DNA of 64,000 nucleotides from Paludibaculum fermentans (lineage in GTDB: Bacteria > Acidobacteriota > Terriglobia > Bryobacterales > Bryobacteraceae), in the NCBI RefSeq assembly GCF_015277775.1, contig NZ_CP063849.1, positions 9,224,711 through 9,288,710 on the forward strand, in the 5' to 3' direction. A model generated the notes under the pieces. That model was not told the origin of the DNA. It saw nothing but the letters and a program-made list of their open reading frames with translations, and ran no database searches. Both the position numbers and the translations under genes were made by a program. Of the stretch, positions 51,885-60,580 are shown piece by piece; positions within the stretch are counted from its first letter, which is position 1; each line of letters begins with the position of its first letter.

Positions 51885-53692
51885 CGCCGGACTTCCTGGT
51901 CCTTGTACTGCAACTGATACAACTTCCAGTAGATGCCGCGCGTGGCCAGCAGTTCCTGATGGCTGCCGGTTTCCCGCAGGTGCCCCTTGTGCATGACCAG
52001 GATGCGGTCAGCGCGCTGGATGGTCGACAACCGGTGGGCGATGATGATCGACGTACGGCCCGCCACCATGCGCTCCAGCGCGGCCCGCACCTTCAACTCG
52101 GTCTCGGTATCGACGCTCGACGTGGCCTCGTCCAGAATCAGGTAACGCGGGTTGTGCGCCAGCGCCCGGGCGAAGCCGATCAACTGCTTCTGGCCCGTGG
52201 AGAGGCCGCTGCCGCGCTCCCGCACCGGGTGGTCGAACTTCTCGGGCAGTTCCTCGATGAAGGGCAACAGGTTCACCTGGTCGGCGGCGAGCGCCAGCGC
52301 TTCGTCCGTGACGTGAGTGGAGCCCAGGCGGATGTTCCCCCCAATCGTGCCGGTGAACAGGTGCGGATCCTGCAGGACAACTCCGAAGTGCCGCCGCAGT
52401 TCGCGCGGATCGAAAGCACGCAAATCGATGCCGCCCAGCTTGATGGAGCCGCGCTGCACATCGTAGAAGCGCAGCAGCAGGTTCGAGAGCGTGGTCTTGC
52501 CGGCGCCGGTGTGGCCCACCACCGCCAGGATCTCGCCGGGCTCGATGCGGAAGCTGACATCCTCCAGAACCCAGTCCTCGCCTTTGTAGGCGAACCAGAC
52601 ATGGTCGAACTCGATAGGTGCGTTCTCGGGGACGGTAACCGGTTTGCCCGGTGCCTCCACCTTGGGCTCTTCGTCCAGCAGGCTGAAAATGCGCTCGCCC
52701 GCGGCCAGCGACGCTTGCAGGATGTTGTACTTCTCACTCAGGTCCTGGATGGGCCGGAAGACCCGCATGCCGTACTGGAAGAAGGCGACCAGCACGCCCA
52801 GCGACATGACGCCGGCATCCACGTGGAAGCCGCCATAGGCCAGCAGGGAGGCCAGCGCCACCATGGAGAGGAACTCGACCGCCGGATAGAACCAGCCGTA
52901 GGCGTTGATGGCTCCTCGGTAGGCCAGCATGTGGTCGCGGTTCACCACGTCGAAATCGGCGGTGGCGCGCGCTTCGCGGTTGAAGAGCTGCAGCACGCTC
53001 ATGCCGTTGACGTGCTCCTGCAGGAAGGAGTTGATGCGCGCCACGGCCAGGCGAATCTGCCGGTTGCTGGACTGGACAGCGCGCCGGAAAACGATGGTCA
53101 CCCCGAAGACGAAGGGCATCACCACCAGCATGGTGAGCGTGAGTCCGACGCTCAGGTTGAACATGGCGGCCACGATGAACAGCAGCACCAGGATGTCGCC
53201 CAGCAGGGTAACAATGCCTGAGGCGAACAACTCGTTCAGGGCGTCTACGTCGGTGGTGACGCGCGTCACCATGCGGCCCACCGGATTCCGGTCGTAGTAG
53301 GCAACGTCCAGCACCTGCAGCCGCGACATCAGCTTTTTGCGGACATCGAACATGGCGCGCTGGCCGGTCCACTGCATGATCAGCTGCTGGCCGAAGTCGA
53401 GAATCAGGTTGACGACAATCACCCCAAGGAAAATCAGCGAAAGCTGCAGCAGGCCGGTGCGCGCGTCAGCGGAAAGCCACTTCTCCAGCCAGGGCAGGCT
53501 GAGTTGCCCGTTGGGGGCGAGGTAGTGATCCACCGCGATTTTGGTCAGCAGCGGGCTCAAAACCTGTAGAACTGAGCTGATGAGGAGAAATACCAGTGCA
53601 ATACTGACACTGCGCCAGTATGGGATCATCAGCCGCAGCAGGCGCCGCAGCAGTCCTAAGTCGTACGATCGGCTGGAGACTTCCTCTTCCAC
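51881..53692 (-). CDS. ABC exporter, fused permease and ATPase (MsbA/LmrA type)
   Basis: I start at GTG 53692, giving 603 residues, the usual length. The N-terminal half holds six membrane segments, with the coupling region FDVRKKLMSRLQVLDVAYYD and VTRVTTDVDALNELF. The ATPase has Walker A VVGHTGAGKTTLSNLLLRF, signature GSGLSTGQKQLIGFARAL and Walker B YLILDEATSSVDTETE. It forms a homodimer or pairs with another half. The substrate cannot be told. Confidence 0.9.
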   Translation of the reverse strand: MEEEVSSRSYDLGLLRRLLRLMIPYWRSVSIALVFLLISSVLQVLSPLLTKIAVDHYLAPNGQLSLPWLEKWLSADARTGLLQLSLIFLGVIVVNLILDFGQQLIMQWTGQRAMFDVRKKLMSRLQVLDVAYYDRNPVGRMVTRVTTDVDALNELFASGIVTLLGDILVLLFIVAAMFNLSVGLTLTMLVVMPFVFGVTIVFRRAVQSSNRQIRLAVARINSFLQEHVNGMSVLQLFNREARATADFDVVNRDHMLAYRGAINAYGWFYPAVEFLSMVALASLLAYGGFHVDAGVMSLGVLVAFFQYGMRVFRPIQDLSEKYNILQASLAAGERIFSLLDEEPKVEAPGKPVTVPENAPIEFDHVWFAYKGEDWVLEDVSFRIEPGEILAVVGHTGAGKTTLSNLLLRFYDVQRGSIKLGGIDLRAFDPRELRRHFGVVLQDPHLFTGTIGGNIRLGSTHVTDEALALAADQVNLLPFIEELPEKFDHPVRERGSGLSTGQKQLIGFARALAHNPRYLILDEATSSVDTETELKVRAALERMVAGRTSIIIAHRLSTIQRADRILVMHKGHLRETGSHQELLATRGIYWKLYQLQYKDQEVRR

Positions 53693-53806
53693 TCCTTCCA
53701 GTTTAGCGTGGCGGCGGCGGGCGGCAGGCCGATACAATAAAAAGTTGATCTCGCCGAAAATCAGATTCCCTGTCGAATGTTCGGGCGGCTTGTATTTCGG
53801 GCGCCG

Positions 53807-54547
53807 ATGGATGAACCGGAGTTGCGCCTGGTGAGCCTCGATTTGACGATTGTCCTGCCCGCCTATAACGAGGAGCTTTCCATTACCCAGGTGGTGGGGC
53901 AATGGTGCGCCGTAGCCGCAAAGGCGGGCAATGGACGCGTAATTGTCGTCGACGACGGGTCCAGCGACCGCACGCGGCATATTCTCGACACACTGCTGCA
54001 AATCCACCCGGAACTGGTCGTCATTCACCAACAGAATGCCGGCCACGGTGCTGCCATCCAATTGGGGTACCGCCGCGCCCTGGACATGGGCTCGGACTGG
54101 ATCTTCCAGACCGACAGCGACGGCCAGACCTCGCCCGCCGATTTCGAGACCTTCTGGCGCCATCGCGAGGAGTGCCCCTTCCAGACCGGGGAACGGAACA
54201 ACCGGCACGACCCCGCTGTGAGGGTCCTGCTCAGCCGCTGGCACGAACGAATTGTCGATTTGCTGTTTGATGTCCCGGTCAGGGATCCGAATGTGCCCTT
54301 CCGCCTGATTCGGGCCGATCTGCTCAAGCGCTATCTTGAGCTGATTCCCTCCGGGACTTTCGCCCCCAACGTGCTGATGTCCGTCCTGGCTTCCCGCCAA
54401 GGGGTGTTCACCTCACGGACCGTCTCCCATTCCGCCAGAACCGCGGGCCAGACCTCAGTGAAAGGCTGGCGCATGATCCGGATGGGCGTCCGCAGCCTGC
54501 GCGAGTATCTTGCCTTCCGGCGCGTTGTCAGGCGCGCCATCCTCTAG
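53807..54547 (+). CDS. Family 2 glycosyltransferase
   Basis: From ATG 53807 (MDEPELRLVSLDLTIVLPAY); an ATG at 53777 is also possible. The product is 246 residues. GT2 features are LTIVLPAYNEELSITQVV, RVIVVDDGSSDRTRHILDTL and the metal-binding DSD of IFQTDSDGQTSP. No membrane segment is clear, so it resembles DPM1/PMT-like cytosolic glycosyltransferases. It is divergent from the ABC exporter and 13 bp before truB. Confidence 0.88.
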   Translation: MDEPELRLVSLDLTIVLPAYNEELSITQVVGQWCAVAAKAGNGRVIVVDDGSSDRTRHILDTLLQIHPELVVIHQQNAGHGAAIQLGYRRALDMGSDWIFQTDSDGQTSPADFETFWRHREECPFQTGERNNRHDPAVRVLLSRWHERIVDLLFDVPVRDPNVPFRLIRADLLKRYLELIPSGTFAPNVLMSVLASRQGVFTSRTVSHSARTAGQTSVKGWRMIRMGVRSLREYLAFRRVVRRAIL

Positions 54548-54560
54548 AATTGAGTTGCAG

Positions 54561-55442
54561 ATGAATGGTGTGATTGTTGTAGATAAGCCGTGCGGCTGGA
54601 CTTCGCACGATGTCGTGAACAAAGTGCGGCGCATCGCCGGCACGACCAAGGTGGGCCACCTGGGGACGCTGGATCCCCTCGCCACGGGCGTGTTGCCCCT
54701 GTTGCTCAACAGGGCCACGCGGCTGGCACAGTATTTCACGTTGAACGAGAAGACCTACGAAGGGACGATCCGCTTCGGTTTCTCCACCGACAGCTACGAT
54801 GCCGACGGCGAACCCACGTCGCCCCAGGTTGAGCCTGTCCTGACGCCAGAATCGGTGGAGCGGTCGCTGGCCCCGTTTCGCGGCACGTTCCAACAGACAC
54901 CGCCGGTTGTTTCGGCGAAGAAGATCAACGGCCGCCCGGCGCACGAACTGGCACGCAAGAAGATTGCCGTGGAGATGAAACCCGTCGAAGTGACGGTGCT
55001 GGCGCTGGATGTTCTGGCCATTGAGGGCGCCACCGTGAAAGTGCGGGTGCACTGCACGGCCGGCACTTACATCCGCTCCATCGCGCACGATGCCGGCGTC
55101 CTGCTGGGCTGTGGAGCCCACCTGCAGAGCCTGCGGCGCACGCAATCGGGCCTGTTCGACGCCAGCCAGGCGCGCACCCTGGAGCAACTGTCCGCGCTGG
55201 CCTCCGAAAATCGCCTGGGCGAGGCACTGATCCCTTCGGGCGAACTGCTGCCCGAGTTTCCGTCCGAGCCCATCGATCAGTTGACCGAGACGCAGATCCG
55301 CCAGGGCCGCGATTTCCGCGTCTCGCCCTTCCGCGACCGCGGCGACTGCCGCTATGTGAAGGCTCTGAACCGCGAAGGCGAGCTGGTCGCGATCGGCGAG
55401 ATCGTGATGCCGAACCTCTACCACCCCGCGCTGGTGCTTTAG
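54561..55442 (+). CDS. truB: tRNA pseudouridine(55) synthase TruB
   Basis: From ATG 54561, 293 residues. TruB features: NGVIVVDKPCGWTSHDVVNK, catalytic Asp in VGHLGTLDPLATGVLPLLL, QTPPVVSAKKINGRPAHELA and CTAGTYIRSIAHDAGVLLGC. It makes pseudouridine 55 in the T loop of tRNAs. The stop overlaps the convergent glmU stop by 4 bases. Confidence 0.97.
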   Translation: MNGVIVVDKPCGWTSHDVVNKVRRIAGTTKVGHLGTLDPLATGVLPLLLNRATRLAQYFTLNEKTYEGTIRFGFSTDSYDADGEPTSPQVEPVLTPESVERSLAPFRGTFQQTPPVVSAKKINGRPAHELARKKIAVEMKPVEVTVLALDVLAIEGATVKVRVHCTAGTYIRSIAHDAGVLLGCGAHLQSLRRTQSGLFDASQARTLEQLSALASENRLGEALIPSGELLPEFPSEPIDQLTETQIRQGRDFRVSPFRDRGDCRYVKALNREGELVAIGEIVMPNLYHPALVL

Positions 55443-56821
55443 CTCTTCTTCTCGCGGCGCGCCTTCGCCCAACCTTCTTTGTTTTCCTGGCGGCCGCGGC
55501 CGATGCCGAGCGCATCCTGCGGCACTTGCTTGGTAATTACGCTGCCGGCCGCAACATAGCTGCCCGCTCCGATCTCAACCGGCGCCACGAGGGTAGAATT
55601 GCTGCCCACGAACGCGCCATCGCCGATCAGCGTCGGGCTCTTCTTCTGCCCGTCGTAGTTGCAGGTGATGGTGCCGGCGCCAATATTCACCTTGCTGCCG
55701 ATGGTGGAGTCGCCGAGATAGGCCAGGTGCATCGCTTTCGAACCCGCCCCCAGCCGCGTCTTCTTCAGTTCCACGAAGTTGCCGACATGCGCACCGTCCT
55801 CGACCACGGCGCCCATGCGCATCCGGGCGTAAGGCCCCACCTGCACGCCCATGCCCAGGGTCGAATCCTGAATGGACGAGTAGGGGAAAACCGCCGCGCC
55901 TTCGCCGATCTGCGCGTTTTCCAGAATCGACATGGCGCCGATCTGGCACTGCGAGGCGATCTTTGTACTGCCCAGCAACTGCGCGAACGAGCCGATGATG
56001 GTGTCCTGGCCGATCTCCACGGAATGGTCGATCGTGACGGTTTCCGGACGCTCAATCGTCACGCCGGAGAGCATCAGTTCACGCACCTTGCGGTTGCGGA
56101 ACAGGCGGTCGACCTCCGCCAGTTCGACCCGCGTGTTGATGCCCAGAATTTCGCTGGGATCCTCGATCACCAGCGGGACCGTCGCCTTGCCGGAGGCGCG
56201 CAGCAGTTCCACCAGGTCCGTCAGGTAGATTTCGCCCGAGGCGGGATTCGGCTCCACGCGCGCGAGGTGCGGCCACAGATCAGCCGCTTCAAAGCAGTAG
56301 ATGCCTGAGTTGATCTCAGTCACCCGCTTCTCGTCCGCTGTGGCGGCCTTCTCCTCGACGATGGCGCGCACGTTGCCGTCCGCGTCGCGCAGGATCCGGC
56401 CGTAACCCGTCGGGTTCTCAAGATTCGTCGTGATCACCGTGGCCGACTGGCCGCCGGCGTCATGCGCCGCAATCAGGCGCTGCAGCGTGGCCGGCGAGAG
56501 CAGCGGACAATCGCCATACAGCACCACGAGCCGGCCCTGGTCCAGGCCCGGCAGTCCGGCGCAGACACGCAGCGCGTGGCCGGTGCCTTTCTGCTCAGTC
56601 TGTACCTGGAACTGCACCCCGAAGTGGGCCACTTCCTGCCGCACGGCGTCGGCCTGGTGGCCGATGACGGCGGTGATGCGGTCCGCCTCGGCGATGGTCC
56701 GCGCAGAGCGGATGACATGCTCCAGCAGGCAGGCCCCCCCGGCGCGGTGCAGCACCTTGGCCAGATTCGATTTCATACGCGTGCCAAGGCCCGCGGCGAG
56801 GATGACGACGGAGACAGACAT
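55439..56821 (-). CDS. glmU: Bifunctional UDP-GlcNAc pyrophosphorylase/glucosamine-1-P acetyltransferase
   Basis: From ATG 56821, 460 residues. The N-terminal nucleotidyltransferase has VILAAGLGTRMKSNLAKVLH and TEQKGTGHALRVC. The C-terminal left-handed beta-helix acetyltransferase has FVELKKTRLGAGSKAMHLAY, GDSTIGSKVNIGAGTITCNY and DGAFVGSNSTLVAPVEIGAG. It makes UDP-GlcNAc for peptidoglycan and glycolipids. It lies in a minus-strand group with the YvcK-like and TPR genes. Confidence 0.97.
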   Translation of the reverse strand: MSVSVVILAAGLGTRMKSNLAKVLHRAGGACLLEHVIRSARTIAEADRITAVIGHQADAVRQEVAHFGVQFQVQTEQKGTGHALRVCAGLPGLDQGRLVVLYGDCPLLSPATLQRLIAAHDAGGQSATVITTNLENPTGYGRILRDADGNVRAIVEEKAATADEKRVTEINSGIYCFEAADLWPHLARVEPNPASGEIYLTDLVELLRASGKATVPLVIEDPSEILGINTRVELAEVDRLFRNRKVRELMLSGVTIERPETVTIDHSVEIGQDTIIGSFAQLLGSTKIASQCQIGAMSILENAQIGEGAAVFPYSSIQDSTLGMGVQVGPYARMRMGAVVEDGAHVGNFVELKKTRLGAGSKAMHLAYLGDSTIGSKVNIGAGTITCNYDGQKKSPTLIGDGAFVGSNSTLVAPVEIGAGSYVAAGSVITKQVPQDALGIGRGRQENKEGWAKARREKKS

Positions 56822-56861
56822 AGTCGGTTCTACTAATTGTAAATGCCCGGCGGCTGCCGGT

Positions 56862-57941
56862 TCAGCGCGGCTTCTCTCTCTCCAGGATCCGGCGGCGGCC
56901 CTTCTTGGCGAGTTCCACCGCTGCGTGCGCAATGCGATCCGGATCGTGACGCGCTTTCTCGCCTGCCTTCAGCAGGGGGAGCCCGACCACGTCGACCCCC
57001 AGCGCCTTCAGCCGGTCGAAATCGTTGGCCACCTGCATGGCGCGCTGGCGGGCGTAGCGAACCAGCAGGGTGTCGCTGATGGGATCTGTGTTGACCACCG
57101 CGCAATCCACCAGGCGGCGCCCGGCGTGGCGATGGATCGCTGCTACGTGGTCCGCCGCACTCATGCCCGTCGTTTCACCCGGCTGCCACATCAAATTGAC
57201 GAAACAGGCCTTCAAGGCCGGCGAATTCCGGATGGCGGCGGGAATCCGCTCCACCAGCAGGTTCGGCACCACGCTTGTAAACAGGCTGCCGGGGCCCATC
57301 GTGATCAAATCCGCGCGGCGGATCGCCTGCAGTGTCTCCGACATTGGCTTCGCATCGGCCGGCCTCAGTTCAATCGTCTGGATGGGTGATTCACTGCGGC
57401 TGATGCGCGTTTCTCCGTCCAGCACCTTTCCGTTTTCCAGATGCGCCCGGATGGTCACGTTGCCGGCCGTGGAAGGGTAGATCTGCCCGGCAATCGCCAG
57501 GACCTCTGAACTCAGGCGGACCGCCTTCGAGAAGTCACCCGTAATCTGCGTGAGGACGGCCAGGAACAGATTGCCGAAGCTGTGCCCTTTTAAACCGCGG
57601 CCGCTGTCGAAGCGGTAGCTGAACAGTTTGGTGAGCAGCGCTTCGTCTTCCGACAACGCCACCATGCAGTTGCGGATGTCGCCTGGCGGCAGGATGTCGA
57701 ACTCGCGCCGCAAACGGCCGGAACTGCCGCCATCGTCCGTCACCGTGACGACTGCCGTGATCTCCACCGGCGGGCTCAACTGTTGCCCCACGTGCGGCGT
57801 GTAGCGCTTCAGGCCCTTCAGCAGTGTCGAGAGGCCCGTGCCCCCGCCGATGGCCACGATGCGCAACGGATCGCTGCGGCGGCTGGGATAGTCTTCGGCA
57901 GGCTGTTTGCGCGCGGAACTCGTTGAGCGTTTGGAGGGCAC
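56862..57941 (-). CDS. YvcK/CofD-like gluconeogenesis factor
   Basis: Start at GTG 57941, which follows the TPR gene stop; 359 residues. Features: LRIVAIGGGTGLSTLLKGLK, VVTVTDDGGSSGRLRREFDI, PPGDIRNCMVALSEDE and ADLITMGPGSLFTSVVPNLL. In Bacillus YvcK binds UDP-sugars and supports growth on gluconeogenic carbon and cell-wall synthesis, which fits its place beside glmU. Confidence 0.92.
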   Translation of the reverse strand: MPSKRSTSSARKQPAEDYPSRRSDPLRIVAIGGGTGLSTLLKGLKRYTPHVGQQLSPPVEITAVVTVTDDGGSSGRLRREFDILPPGDIRNCMVALSEDEALLTKLFSYRFDSGRGLKGHSFGNLFLAVLTQITGDFSKAVRLSSEVLAIAGQIYPSTAGNVTIRAHLENGKVLDGETRISRSESPIQTIELRPADAKPMSETLQAIRRADLITMGPGSLFTSVVPNLLVERIPAAIRNSPALKACFVNLMWQPGETTGMSAADHVAAIHRHAGRRLVDCAVVNTDPISDTLLVRYARQRAMQVANDFDRLKALGVDVVGLPLLKAGEKARHDPDRIAHAAVELAKKGRRRILEREKPR

Positions 57942-57945
57942 GGCA

Positions 57946-58551
57946 CTACTCGGCCGGCTGCGGATCTGCGGCCAATACCTCTCGAATCTGCGGATGCTGC
58001 AAAAGCGGCTGGAAGTCCGCATCGGTCCGCGCGATGCTGCGCAGCCCGCGGTCTGCCTGGATGGCCTTGCGCAAATGCCGCGCCGCCGAGTCGATCGCCC
58101 CGGTCATGCCCTCGACAATCACCAGGGCGTAGAGATGGAGCGACTCCGAACCCGCGTCCACCGCCGTTTCCAGGTGTTTGCGGGCGTCGACATACTTGCC
58201 GGCGTTCATCAGGCCTACGGCGAAGTTGTAATGATCTTCGGCTGTCCTCAATTGCGGCGCTTCCCGTTCGATGCGCTGCTGGCACATCCGCTTGTACATC
58301 TGCGCCGATTCATTCACCGCAATGGAGGGGCCCTGGGACGCTTGCTCGAAAACATCGGCGGCTGCGCGGTAGTCGCCCGATGTGAAGCTCTTCATCGCCT
58401 GGGCGAAGAGTTCGGTCTGGGATTTGGCCGTCATCCCGTCGCTCTCTGCGCCTTCTCCGCTGGTCGTGTTTGCTTCATTTGGTTTCGCTGACTTCTTCAT
58501 GACGCCTGGGACGTGGGGCTCTTGTCCAGCCGACTGGGCCGGAGCGCTCAT
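57946..58551 (-). CDS. TPR-repeat protein
   Basis: The product is 201 residues. A polar N-terminus is followed by tetratricopeptide-like helices: ELFAQAMKSFTSGDYRAAAD, HYNFAVGLMNAGKYVDARKH and AARHLRKAIQADRGLRS. The C-terminus, DADFQPLLQHPQIREVLA, is a common end in such bacterial TPR proteins. No signal peptide is visible. It should mediate protein contacts; partners unknown. Confidence 0.8.
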   Translation of the reverse strand: MSAPAQSAGQEPHVPGVMKKSAKPNEANTTSGEGAESDGMTAKSQTELFAQAMKSFTSGDYRAAADVFEQASQGPSIAVNESAQMYKRMCQQRIEREAPQLRTAEDHYNFAVGLMNAGKYVDARKHLETAVDAGSESLHLYALVIVEGMTGAIDSAARHLRKAIQADRGLRSIARTDADFQPLLQHPQIREVLAADPQPAE

Positions 58552-58605
58552 CCTCTCTACCTAACAAATCCGGGCAGGCCCGCGCAAGTTCATACACCTA
58601 TACAA

Positions 58606-58764
58606 CTAAGCCGACTGATTGGCCTCTTCGTTCTCATCCTGACTGCGGAGAAGCTCCAGGTCCTCGGCTTCGAAGACCCTGCCGCAATCACTGCAACGAA
58701 CATAATCGACCCCATCCTGGCGGGCAATCAATTCAGTACGATCGTGGTTACAGAACATCCCCAT
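58606..58764 (-). CDS. Small zinc-ribbon protein
   Basis: A 52-residue product from ATG 58764 (or 50 from ATG 58758). It starts MGMFCNHDRTELIARQDGVD and has CxH near the N-terminus and CSDC about 18 residues later, a plausible zinc ribbon, then an acidic tail. A good promoter lies about 20 bp upstream, which supports expression. No family can be named. Confidence 0.65.
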   Translation of the reverse strand: MGMFCNHDRTELIARQDGVDYVRCSDCGRVFEAEDLELLRSQDENEEANQSA

Positions 58765-58782
58765 AGCGAGAAATATCACTAT

Positions 58783-58810
58783 ATTCTAGACGCGTTTGTC
58801 GACTTGTCAA
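58783..58810 (-). promoter_or_regulatory. Promoter of the small zinc-ribbon gene
   Basis: On the minus strand TTGACA (58810-58805), 16 bp, TAGAAT (58788-58783). The transcript would start about 10 bases before the ATG at 58764. It is a housekeeping-type site. Confidence 0.6.
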
Positions 58811-58915
58811 CACCCGGTCCATTCCACAGCTACAATCGGGAAAGTGACCGACACGCGCCACTCTCCGCTCCGCCGGCTCCTTTCCCCCTCCACTCTGCCC
58901 GCTGAGGTGTCCTGA

Positions 58916-60025
58916 TTGGGCGCTACGATCCTCGACCCGCCCTTTGACCTGGACGCCGTGCCCGACCGGCCGGCTGTCTTCCTCATCCATCCGCGGGAAG
59001 GAAATCCTTACCTTGCCCGCACGGCACTATTGCGGCGCCGGCTCAAGCGTTTGCTGCTGCCCAAGGCCGGTCTGTCGCGCCTCTTGAACCTCAGCGAAGT
59101 GGCAACCCGTGTCGAGTACCACCTGACCGCTTCGCGGCTTGGTTCCAGCCTGACCTATTACGAACTGGCCCGCCAGCACTTTCCGGACAACTATCCGCAG
59201 ATGATCAAGCTGCGGCTGGCTCCGTTCGTCAAGGTCCTTCTGGGGAACGCCTATCCGCGCACCACCATCACCACGCGCCTGAGTGTTTCACAGGCCTTCC
59301 AGTATGGTCCGTTCCGCAGCCGGGTGACGGCCGAACGGTTTGAGCAGGAGTTGCTCGACCTGTTCCAGGTGCGGCGCTGCCAGGACGATCTCAAGGTGTC
59401 GACCGATCATCCCGGCTGCATCTATGGCGAAATGATGCGCTGCCTGCGCCCGTGCCAGGATGTCGTGGGGCCGGAAGAGTACCGCTCGGAAGTGGATCGT
59501 CTTGTGCACTTCCTGCAGACCAGCGGCCAGAGCCTGCTGGAGCCTGTCGCCCGGGCGCGCGACCGCTTCAGCGAGGAACTGGACTTTGAACAGGCGCAGC
59601 GTCAGCATCAGCGCTATCACCGCATCGAACAGGTGCTGAAACTGCGCGACGATTTAGTCGACGATGTCGATCGCGTGTGCGGCGCTGCCGTGGCGCCCAG
59701 CGTGGAGCCGGGCTGCGTGGAACTGCTCTTCCTGCTAAAGGGGGTATGGCAGACGCCGGTCGAGTTCAAGGTCGCCGCCACGGGGCGGGATGCGATTCCG
59801 TTGGACCGGCGGCTGCGAGAACTGGTCGCCGGCCTGGAAGCGCCGCGCGTGACCATTCGCGAGCGGGCCGAGCATCTATCCCTGCTGTCGCGTTGGTACT
59901 ACAGCTCGTGGCGCGATGCCGATTGGATCGAGTTCTCCAAGCTGGAGGATCTGCCTTACCGTCGTCTCGTACGGGCTATTTCAAAGACTGCTGCCGCGGT
60001 GCAGACCACGTTGTTCGAGTCTTAG
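58916..60025 (+). CDS. UvrC/Cho-like endonuclease N-terminal-half protein, active site partly altered
   Basis: Start at TTG 58916 after GAGGTG; 369 residues. It follows the N-terminal half of UvrC: a GIY-YIG-like start (AVFLIHPREGNPYLARTALL with RRRLKRLLL), a QAFQYGPFRSRVTAERFEQE segment like 'YFGPF', the Cys cluster CIYGEMMRCLRPCQDVVG, and a UVR-like helix RFSEELDFEQAQRQHQRYH. The second nuclease half and HhH of UvrC are absent. The first Tyr of the GIY motif is Phe, so activity is uncertain. Confidence 0.75.
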   Translation: MGATILDPPFDLDAVPDRPAVFLIHPREGNPYLARTALLRRRLKRLLLPKAGLSRLLNLSEVATRVEYHLTASRLGSSLTYYELARQHFPDNYPQMIKLRLAPFVKVLLGNAYPRTTITTRLSVSQAFQYGPFRSRVTAERFEQELLDLFQVRRCQDDLKVSTDHPGCIYGEMMRCLRPCQDVVGPEEYRSEVDRLVHFLQTSGQSLLEPVARARDRFSEELDFEQAQRQHQRYHRIEQVLKLRDDLVDDVDRVCGAAVAPSVEPGCVELLFLLKGVWQTPVEFKVAATGRDAIPLDRRLRELVAGLEAPRVTIRERAEHLSLLSRWYYSSWRDADWIEFSKLEDLPYRRLVRAISKTAAAVQTTLFES

Positions 60026-60473
60026 CGGCTGCGGCAAGCAACAGGCCCGCGCCCATCAGCAGTATGGTGGCCGGCTCCGGTACGGTGGAGACGCCGCTCG
60101 CGGTGTCCTGCAGTCCGATGCGCGCATCCGACACCTGCGCCGAACTGGAGCCACTGCCTGCCACGCCAAATACCGCCGCTCCGCCTGGGTTCTGGGCCAG
60201 AAAGAGGTAGGTGCCCGAGAATGGGCCGATGCCGAAGGCGCCCAGCAGGAAGTCAGCTTGACCCCAGTTGAGGGTTCCGCCGCCGGAGATGTCATACACC
60301 GCAGTCAACGAAGTCAGCTCCGCCAGGGAAAGGACATTGTCCGAGTTTCCATCCGCGCCGCTACCGTCTATCGTGAGTGGCCCGCCCAGCGTCCAGTTCG
60401 CTTCGACAATATGGATCGTGGCGGCACTGGCGTGCGACGCCAGCAGCACAACCATCAACAGAAGTCGCTTCAC
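59976..60473 (-). CDS. PEP-CTERM sorted exported protein
   Basis: Start at GTG 60473 after GGGAGG; 165 residues. A signal peptide (MKRLLLMVVLLASHASA, reading the GTG as Met) is followed by a beta-rich Gly/Ser/Thr body and a PEP-CTERM tail: VPEPATILLMGAGLLLAAAA then KTRTTW. Such proteins are processed by exosortase and exported into biofilm matrix. Its 3' end overlaps the convergent UvrC-like gene by 50 bases. Confidence 0.85.
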   Translation of the reverse strand: MKRLLLMVVLLASHASAATIHIVEANWTLGGPLTIDGSGADGNSDNVLSLAELTSLTAVYDISGGGTLNWGQADFLLGAFGIGPFSGTYLFLAQNPGGAAVFGVAGSGSSSAQVSDARIGLQDTASGVSTVPEPATILLMGAGLLLAAAAKTRTTWSAPRQQSLK

Positions 60474-60580
60474 GAATCCCTCCTCCCGCCTTCCCTGTAG
60501 CTTGTCACAAGTTGCTCGCCGGGCGCGCGCAAGGTTGCATTCCCGGCGCGCATCCTCGATTCTGTACATACCCCGACACT

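Noticed and set aside
51959..53221. Plus-strand frame of 420 codons opposite the ABC exporter
   Set aside because: Shadow of Walker and permease codons on the other strand.
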